Positions 32,215 through 37,559 of a stretch of 37,559 bases of DNA are shown here, piece by piece. The notes beneath the pieces were generated by a model. That model was not told the DNA's origin. It did no database searches and was given only the letters and a program-made list of their open reading frames with translations. The DNA is from Corynebacterium sp. Marseille-P3884. GTDB lineage: Bacteria > Actinomycetota > Actinomycetes > Mycobacteriales > Mycobacteriaceae. Location of the stretch: NCBI RefSeq assembly GCF_017942225.1, contig NZ_JAGKSD010000021.1, positions 1 through 37,559 of the forward strand, read 5' to 3'. A program made the position numbers and the translations under genes. Numbering within the stretch: the first letter of the stretch is position 1; every line of letters starts with the position of its first letter.

Positions 32215-33870
32215 ATGCCTTTAGGTGACGGCCCGCTCATTGTTCAGTCCGACAAGACTGTCCTCCTCGATGTCGCGCACCCCGAAGCGGGGGCGGCGCG
32301 CGCGGCATTGGCGCCGTACGCGGAGCTCGAGCGCGCGCCAGAGCACGTCCACACCTACCGGATCACTCCTCTAGCGCTGTGGAATGCGCGGGCAGCGGGC
32401 TTCGATGCGGAGCAGGCCGTGGACGTCCTCGAGCGCTACTCCCGGTTCCCCGTCCCCCAGGCCCTGCTGATTGATGTCGCCGAGACGATGGCGCGCTACG
32501 GCCGGGTCCGCCTGCTCAAGCACCCGGCACATGGCCTCATTCTCGAGGCGGACGACGCCGCGATCCTCACCGAGATCACCCGCAACAAGAAGATTCAGCC
32601 CATGGTGGGCGCGCTTATCGACGACACCACCGCCCCCGTCCACCCCTCCGAACGTGGCCGGATCAAGCAGGAGTTGACCAAACTCGGCTGGCCTGTGGAC
32701 GACCGCGCCGGCTACGTCGACGGCGAATCTCACCCAATCCAGCTCACCGCCGGATTGGACGGAGCGGACAGATGGGAGCTGCGCGATTATCAGCAATACG
32801 CCACAGAGTCATTCTGGGAGGGCGGTTCCGGCGTGGTCGTGCTGCCCTGCGGCGCCGGCAAGACCATCGTCGGTGCGGCTTCCATGGCGCAGGCCCAGAC
32901 CACAACGCTGATCCTGGTCACCAACACCGTCGCTGGCCGGCAGTGGCGCGATGAGCTGCTCCGCCGCACGACCCTGACCCCCGAGGAAATCGGCGAGTAT
33001 TCCGGCGAGCGCAAGGAGATCCGCCCCGTCACCATCGCCACGTACCAGGTGATCACACGCAAGACGAAGGGCGAGTACAAGGCACTCGAGCTCTTCGATT
33101 CCCGCGACTGGGGGCTGATCATCTACGACGAGGTGCACCTGTTGCCCGCCCCCGTCTTCCGCATGGCCGCGGACCTCCAGTCGCGCCGCCGCCTCGGCCT
33201 GACCGCGACCCTCGTGCGCGAGGACCACCGCGAAGACGATGTCTTTTCCCTGATCGGCCCGAAGCGCTATGACGCCCCGTGGAAAGAGCTCGAAATGGCC
33301 GGCTATATCGCCACCGCCGAATGCGTCGAAGTCCGCACCACGCTCACCGAAGACGAGCGCATGATGTATGCCACCGCGGAGACCCGGGAGCGCTACCGCA
33401 TCGCGGCATGCAGTGAGGGGAAGCTGGCTGTCGTCGATAAGCTTCTTGCCCAACATTCCGGGCAGCAAACGTTGATCATCGGCGCCTTCATCGAGCAGCT
33501 CGAGGACATCGCCGCGCGCACGGGTGCCCCGCTTATCGACGGAAAAACCTCCACCAAGAAACGCGAAACCACCTTCGACGCGTTCCGGAACGGTGAAATC
33601 CAGACTCTCGTTGTGTCGAAGGTGGCTAATTTCTCCATTGACCTGCCGGAAGCCGCGGTGGGGATACAGGTGTCCGGGACATTCGGATCGCGCCAGGAAG
33701 AAGCCCAGCGCCTCGGACGGCTGCTGCGCCCGAAAGCCGATGGTGCGGAAGCGCTGTTCTACACCGTCGTCGCACGCGACACCCTCGATGCCGAGTACGC
33801 GATGCACCGCCAGCGTTTCCTGGCCGAACAGGGCTACGCCTACCGGCTGGTGGACGCAGCGGACCTCTAA
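32215..33870 (+). CDS. XPB-type DNA repair helicase
   Basis: The protein of 551 residues is a superfamily 2 DNA helicase like M. tuberculosis Rv0861c (ercc3) and eukaryotic XPB. The start MPLGDGPLIVQSDKTVLLDV matches the family; the frame extends 26 codons upstream but those overlap the ParD start. An N-terminal Helicase_C_3-like domain (to about 170) precedes the motor. Walker A is LPCGAGKT at 210-217, DEVH at 305-308, TATLVRED with the XPB RED motif near 330-337, and motif VI QRLGRLLRPK near the end. It probably unwinds damaged DNA with a nuclease or accessory partner. The candidate partner at 23544 is 6.6 kb away. Confidence 0.93.
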   Translation: MPLGDGPLIVQSDKTVLLDVAHPEAGAARAALAPYAELERAPEHVHTYRITPLALWNARAAGFDAEQAVDVLERYSRFPVPQALLIDVAETMARYGRVRLLKHPAHGLILEADDAAILTEITRNKKIQPMVGALIDDTTAPVHPSERGRIKQELTKLGWPVDDRAGYVDGESHPIQLTAGLDGADRWELRDYQQYATESFWEGGSGVVVLPCGAGKTIVGAASMAQAQTTTLILVTNTVAGRQWRDELLRRTTLTPEEIGEYSGERKEIRPVTIATYQVITRKTKGEYKALELFDSRDWGLIIYDEVHLLPAPVFRMAADLQSRRRLGLTATLVREDHREDDVFSLIGPKRYDAPWKELEMAGYIATAECVEVRTTLTEDERMMYATAETRERYRIAACSEGKLAVVDKLLAQHSGQQTLIIGAFIEQLEDIAARTGAPLIDGKTSTKKRETTFDAFRNGEIQTLVVSKVANFSIDLPEAAVGIQVSGTFGSRQEEAQRLGRLLRPKADGAEALFYTVVARDTLDAEYAMHRQRFLAEQGYAYRLVDAADL

Positions 33871-33873
33871 ACT
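33868..33873 (+). promoter_or_regulatory. Probable DUF3239 gene -10 element overlapping a stop codon
   Basis: TAAACT begins with the TAA stop of the XPB gene and lies 8 nt before the ATG at 33882. A GAGG purine tract also precedes this ATG, so the gene could be read from its own start, from readthrough, or both. Confidence 0.35.
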
Positions 33874-33881
33874 GTGAGGTT

Positions 33882-34529
33882 ATGAATCGCTTTCACTTCG
33901 ACGTTGATGAAACTTTCGCCAAAAAGCACAACGAGATGCTGCGCGATACGCGCAAGGTGACCATCTCGGGCATCAGCTTGTTCGTCATCTGCGTCGTCGC
34001 GGCCGTGCTGCTGTGGACGCTCACCCCCGATAACTCCGCGTGGGGGTGGTTCGGCGTGATCGGGCTCGTCCCGTTCGGCATCGTGATGCTCATCGTCGGT
34101 CTCATGGTCCCCCGTTCCGTCGGCGGCGCACAGGAACTCTACGACCGCTACCCGCTCGCCCCCGCCGTCATCGCCGAGGTCAACCCGCGCGATGTGGTGC
34201 TCATGGCGCTGGTCAACATCAACGTTGACGAGACCCTCCCGCCTAAGTACGCGGCGGCCCTGCGCACGGTCTCCTCCATCCCCGGCATCGACGAGCCGAA
34301 GGTGGGCACCAAAGTGCCGTCAGTCGCCGTCGGCGGCCGCCGCACCACACGTGACAAGGATCACTGGCAAGAGGTGACCCCGATGCCGATCGCATGGGCC
34401 ACGCCTGACCGCGACGTCGTTAAGCAAGCGCGCGCCGCAATCCCGCAGGAACAGTGGCACAAGCTGGACAAAGCGCGAGCCAAGCTTGACGACGTCAAAG
34501 CGACCCCCATGAACCTGCTCCCCCTCTAA
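33882..34529 (+). CDS. DUF3239 membrane protein
   Basis: The protein of 215 residues starts MNRFHFDVDETFAKKHNEML, has two membrane segments (GISLFVICVVAAVLLWTL and WFGVIGLVPFGIVMLIVGLM) and a soluble C-terminal domain of about 140 residues: YDRYPLAPAVIAEVNPRDVV, NINVDETLPPKYAAALRTVS and VGTKVPSVAVGGRRT. This pattern fits DUF3239, a corynebacterial family of unknown role whose soluble domain sits in the cytoplasm by the positive-inside rule. It lies 11 bp after the XPB gene, which suggests cotranscription. Confidence 0.8.
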   Translation: MNRFHFDVDETFAKKHNEMLRDTRKVTISGISLFVICVVAAVLLWTLTPDNSAWGWFGVIGLVPFGIVMLIVGLMVPRSVGGAQELYDRYPLAPAVIAEVNPRDVVLMALVNINVDETLPPKYAAALRTVSSIPGIDEPKVGTKVPSVAVGGRRTTRDKDHWQEVTPMPIAWATPDRDVVKQARAAIPQEQWHKLDKARAKLDDVKATPMNLLPL

Positions 34530-34553
34530 AAGAAACCTGTACGGAAGTTCACT

Positions 34554-34580
34554 GTTGCGTTAAAGTTCCGCAACTATTAT
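34554..34580 (+). promoter_or_regulatory. Inverted repeat and -10 box before the metallophosphoesterase gene
   Basis: GTTGCG at 34554-34559 and CGCAAC at 34569-34574 form a perfect inverted repeat, followed at once by TATTAT (34575-34580), a good -10 element about 61 bp before the GTG start. A GTTCAC at 34547-34552 just ahead recalls phosphate-regulator repeats but lacks a second clear copy. The repeat would overlap the -35 to -10 spacer and so act as an operator. Confidence 0.4.
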
Positions 34581-34641
34581 TTAACCCGGTGAAGGCACTG
34601 TGGGAAGGGAAAGTAATCACACACTGCCGAAGGGTTTCACC

Positions 34642-36480
34642 GTGCAATCTAAATCCACATCTTTCAAGTTGCTCGCCGTGTTGACTGGCACGACGGTCGT
34701 CTTGGCTGCGTGCTCGCCGAATAACGAGAACGCATCCGACACCGACACCGCCGCCACCACCACCACGAACACCGAGACTGAGTCGAAGGAAGTCGACCCG
34801 GTCTACGGTGAAAAGAACGGCCTCGACCTGATTGAACTGCAGGATGACAAGCCTGAGGTCGCCGAGGTTCAGGTCGACAACAAGCCGGACCGTATCGCCA
34901 TGAACATCACGGAAGACCCCGCGACCGAGATGGCGTTCAACTGGTACACCAAGGACGCCCTGGACGATTCCATGCTCCGCGTCTCCGACCAGGAAGACAT
35001 GTCCGGCGCAATGGAATTCCCGGCAGAGACCACCGAGGTCACCAGCCGCTACGCTGAGCGCGACAAGGACGGCTACTACATCTACGCCTCCGCCGACACC
35101 GATGAGGACGGCAAGTTCATCCTCAATGACGAGGGCAAGCCGGAGGAGATCAAGGGCTACTTCACCGACGAGCAGATCACCCGCGAGAACACCAAGTGGA
35201 CCTCCGAGGGCCCGAAGCTCGGCTTCCTCGAGCTGCAGGATGTGAAGGAGAACACCAACAAGAGCAAGGCCACCGGTCTCGAGCCGGGCAAGAAGTACTA
35301 CTTCCAGGTCGGCTCCGAATCTGAGGGCTTCTCCGAGACCGGCACCTTCACCACTTCCGATCCGGACAAGGACGAGGTGCAGTTCATCCACTACACCGAT
35401 ACCCAGAACGCTTACTGGAACGCCAACGTGAACAACGAGGCGGCCTACGGCGCTAACACGCTGGAGAAGGCGATGGAGGTCGCGCCTGACGCCACCTTCG
35501 CTGTCCACACCGGCGACTTCGTCGAGACCGCGGCTGTCGAGGACGAGTGGGTCGACAACCTCAACATGTCCCGCAAGGCGAACATGAACCTGCCGCACGC
35601 CTACACCTCCGGCAACCACGACGAGTACAACCTCCTGTGGGAGGACGGCAAGGACCTCACCGCCTTCAACGAGCACACCAACGCTCCGGTCACCGACGGC
35701 GCCATTGACGGCGGCTCCTACTACTCCTACGACCACTCCGGTGTCCACTTCGTTGTCCTGAACACCAACGACAACAAGGAGTCCGAGGACAACCCGGATC
35801 AGGGCGCCATCGGCAAGAAGCAGATGGAGTGGGCCAAGCAGGACATCACCGCCGCCCGCGAGGCCGGTGCCAAGTGGATCGTTCTGACCTACCACAAGCC
35901 GGTTTACTCCGCGTCCTACCACGCACTGCAGGACAAGGATGTCCAGGTCACCCGTGAGGAGTTCGTCAAGATCGCCGACGAGCTCGGCGTCGACGTTGTG
36001 CTCCAGGGCCACGACCACAACCTGACCCGCACCAAGTCCCTCGTCTACACCCCGGACAACTTCTCCTACGGCGAGGTCGAGGACACCAAGAAGGAAGAGA
36101 TCGACGGCGTCGAGCACCACGTGAACCCGGAGGGTGTCACCTACATCATTCCGAACACCTCTGGCACCAAGGCGTACGACGCGATCTACAAGAAGGGCGT
36201 CGACCACGTCCACAAGGTCCGTCCGAAGCTGGACTGGATGACCGAGGAAGACGTCGATCTCTGGAACGGCCTGTACGACGTTGCTGAGCAGCCGCAGGAC
36301 TCCCCGAAGTTCGAGCACAAGCACGAGAACTACCGCCAGTCTACGGTTCAGTGCTTCGCGGTCTACACCGTCACCGACGAGACCTTCAAGATCGACTTCT
36401 ACAAGGTCAAGGGCGATCTGCACAAGGGCGAGGAGCGCACGGTCGAGCTCTACAACTCCTACGGCATTGTGAAGAAGTAA
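34642..36480 (+). CDS. Secreted metallophosphoesterase, lipoprotein
   Basis: The protein of 612 residues starts at GTG 34642, 7 nt after AAGGG, giving a basic signal peptide with lipobox LAAC and Cys24. An acidic Thr/Glu linker is followed by a fibronectin-like N-terminal domain (purple acid phosphatase N type, about 55-260) and a calcineurin-like phosphoesterase core. Metal ligands are in FIHYTDTQN, VHTGDFVE, TSGNHDEYN, LTYHKPVYSAS and LQGHDHNLTR. The protein is very acidic overall. It likely releases phosphate from extracellular esters at the cell surface. The codon usage is strongly biased to C-ending codons, as in highly expressed genes. A longer frame from 34600 would bury the signal peptide. 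Confidence 0.9.
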   Translation: MQSKSTSFKLLAVLTGTTVVLAACSPNNENASDTDTAATTTTNTETESKEVDPVYGEKNGLDLIELQDDKPEVAEVQVDNKPDRIAMNITEDPATEMAFNWYTKDALDDSMLRVSDQEDMSGAMEFPAETTEVTSRYAERDKDGYYIYASADTDEDGKFILNDEGKPEEIKGYFTDEQITRENTKWTSEGPKLGFLELQDVKENTNKSKATGLEPGKKYYFQVGSESEGFSETGTFTTSDPDKDEVQFIHYTDTQNAYWNANVNNEAAYGANTLEKAMEVAPDATFAVHTGDFVETAAVEDEWVDNLNMSRKANMNLPHAYTSGNHDEYNLLWEDGKDLTAFNEHTNAPVTDGAIDGGSYYSYDHSGVHFVVLNTNDNKESEDNPDQGAIGKKQMEWAKQDITAAREAGAKWIVLTYHKPVYSASYHALQDKDVQVTREEFVKIADELGVDVVLQGHDHNLTRTKSLVYTPDNFSYGEVEDTKKEEIDGVEHHVNPEGVTYIIPNTSGTKAYDAIYKKGVDHVHKVRPKLDWMTEEDVDLWNGLYDVAEQPQDSPKFEHKHENYRQSTVQCFAVYTVTDETFKIDFYKVKGDLHKGEERTVELYNSYGIVKK

Positions 36481-36502
36481 CTGTCTACTTCTAAAACACA
36501 AG

Positions 36503-36532
36503 AAGGCCAGTCCCCGTTCGGGGCTGGCCTTT
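36503..36532. terminator. Bidirectional terminator after the phosphoesterase gene
   Basis: AAGGCCAGTCCCC and GGGGCTGGCCTT pair with one bulged base over loop GTTC, followed by TCG. It lies between two convergent genes. Confidence 0.85.
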
Positions 36533-36548
36533 CGTCATGCGTGCGGTT

Positions 36549-37343
36549 CTAAATGAATTGGCGGATCAGCGCGTAAAGAGCAACGACAACGATGAGGCCC
36601 TTCAAGAACTTGTTAGAGAGCCGCTTCGCGATACGGGAACCGACCAGACCGCCAATCAACCCGCCGGCAGCCAAAATGGCCACTCCGATCCACAGCACCT
36701 CTGCACCAAAGAAAAGAAAGGCGATCAAGTAGACGAGAGCGGCGACGGAGTTCACGATCATGGACAAGAAGTTCTTGACCGGGTTCACGTCTTTGAATGG
36801 GTGGCCCGTGCCCACGCCCATGATCGCCATGTAGAGCACGCCCTGCGCCGCAGTGAAGAAGCCGCCATACATAGACGCCAAACCCATCGCGCCGACGAGG
36901 CCGGAACGCTTGTAGGGTGCGCCGACAGTCCCGTCGCCACCGTCCTCCCCCACGACCTGAGTCTTGGAAAACGCTTTCACGAACCGCTGCTGGAAAATCA
37001 CGAGGAGCAAGGCGACCACGATCAAGATCGGGATGACCCAATCCAACGCCGAGGACGGGGTGAACAGGAGCAGCAACGAGCCGGCAGCCGAACCAATAAT
37101 GGTGGCGACAATCAGCGGGCCAAGGAACGGCAGCTCCTTCTTCGTCTCGTGACGGAAACCCCACGCTGACCCGAACGACGCGAACATCATGCCGATCGTG
37201 TTGGTACGCACCGCGACCCCCGGCGGTACGCCGATCGCCAGCAGTACAGGCAGGGTAAGCAGAGACCCAGAACCGACAGCGGAGTTGATAATGCCGGCCA
37301 TGATGCCCATGGCGAACAGCAGCAGCCCGGATAGAACGGTCAT
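36549..37343 (-). CDS. TauE/SafE-family permease
   Basis: The protein of 264 residues has about eight membrane segments and the family motifs GIMAGIINSAVGSGSLLTLP near the start and a second repeat around GLASMYGGFFTAAQGVLYMA. TauE/SafE proteins export sulfite, sulfoacetate or related anions; some work in import. A hydrophilic loop with VVGEDGGDGTVGAPYKR divides the two halves. The ATG at 37343 follows AGGAG at 9 nt. No sulfur gene lies beside it, although a sulfur importer fusion lies 13 kb away. Confidence 0.9.
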   Translation of the reverse strand: MTVLSGLLLFAMGIMAGIINSAVGSGSLLTLPVLLAIGVPPGVAVRTNTIGMMFASFGSAWGFRHETKKELPFLGPLIVATIIGSAAGSLLLLFTPSSALDWVIPILIVVALLLVIFQQRFVKAFSKTQVVGEDGGDGTVGAPYKRSGLVGAMGLASMYGGFFTAAQGVLYMAIMGVGTGHPFKDVNPVKNFLSMIVNSVAALVYLIAFLFFGAEVLWIGVAILAAGGLIGGLVGSRIAKRLSNKFLKGLIVVVALYALIRQFI

Positions 37344-37386
37344 CTCGTGAAACTCCTGGAATCCTGAAGTAGAAGAAATACAAAAA

Positions 37387-37426
37387 GCGGCGCCCCTTGA
37401 GGAGTCTATCCTCGAAGGGCGCCGCC
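37387..37426 (-). terminator. rRNA operon terminator
   Basis: On the minus strand GGCGGCGCCCTTCGAGGA pairs with TCCTCAAGGGGCGCCGC and is followed by TTTTTG. It is the long, GC-rich hairpin expected about 15 bp after the 5S gene. Confidence 0.9.
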
Positions 37427-37440
37427 TGAATTAAGTTTTT

Positions 37441-37559
37441 GGTCGGCGGTAACTTACTCTCCCACACCCTCCCGAGTGCAGTACCATCAGCGCGGGTGGG
37501 CTTAGCTTCCGGGTTCGGAATGGGACCGGGCGTTTCCCCACCGCTATCAACCACCGACA
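37441..37559 (-). rRNA. rrf: 5S ribosomal RNA
   Basis: The minus strand reads TGTCGGTGGTTGATAGCGGT, then GGGGAAACGCCCGG, TCCCATTCCGAACCCGGAAG, CTAAGCCCACC, GATGGTACTGCACTCGGGAG and GTGTGGGAGAGTA, ending GTTACCGCCGACC. These are the conserved blocks of actinobacterial 5S rRNA. The 5' end lies at or one or two bases beyond the right edge, so a 23S gene should follow outside the window. Confidence 0.95.

Noticed and set aside
34549..36501. A 650-codon Val/Leu/Gly-rich minus-strand frame opposite the phosphoesterase
   Set aside because: The Val/Leu-rich sequence is the antisense of a Asp/Glu/Lys-rich protein using C-ending codons. It has no family motif.

Overview
The window is a chromosomal segment of a high-GC actinobacterium, almost certainly a Corynebacterium. 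The reasons are: the gene set and order around gltA, fkbA, serC, sepH, a SpoU methyltransferase, a DUF3027 protein, a cold-shock protein, an rpf gene, a helicase-associated protein and an XPB helicase (the same relatives cluster in Mycobacterium tuberculosis between about Rv0861c and Rv0896); a c-di-AMP (ydaO-type) riboswitch in front of rpf; DtxR-like iron boxes; and several starts that look leaderless. No species name can be given from the sequence alone.

Layout. Positions 1-1459 are a scrap heap of insertion sequences: the end of an IS256-type element that runs off the left edge, the IS3 OrfA gene it has broken, and a 5'-truncated IS481 element that abuts the 3' end of a tRNA-Arg(CCT) gene. 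From 1615 to 5723 lie a divergent lipoprotein gene and an iron-type ABC importer (binding lipoprotein, permease, ATPase) behind two DtxR-like boxes. Next are panB (+) and panC (-), placed tail to tail, with panC at the end of a small operon holding a membrane protein and a winged-helix regulator. A Tat-exported DUF1906 protein follows, and then a minus-strand block of gltA, fkbA and an aldo/keto reductase. From 12236 to 20396 come serC, sepH, a DUF6928-like gene, a SpoU methyltransferase, an NCS2 purine permease, a DUF3027 gene, a lipoprotein glutaminyl cyclase, a DUF2771 gene and a cold-shock protein.

From 20397 to 23490 are the long rpf leader with its riboswitch, the rpf gene, a YeeE/TsuA-TusA fusion for sulfur uptake and a 66-residue orphan. 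From 23544 to 33870 lie a helicase-associated protein and an XPB helicase. In M. tuberculosis the two genes are neighbours, but here 6.6 kb separates them. That insert carries a 938-residue FAD/Fe-S oxidase, an XRE regulator - membrane protein - ABC exporter operon, a small membrane ORF and a ParDE toxin-antitoxin pair. The window ends with a DUF3239 membrane protein, a lipoprotein metallophosphoesterase, a TauE/SafE permease, and the terminator and 5S gene of an rRNA operon read from the minus strand.

No wholly new defence or biosynthetic system is evident. The features most worth follow-up are the TsuA-TusA fusion with its AGTCTA-repeat promoter, the regulator/membrane protein operon that carries panC, the helicase pair with its accessory insert, and the riboswitch-controlled rpf.
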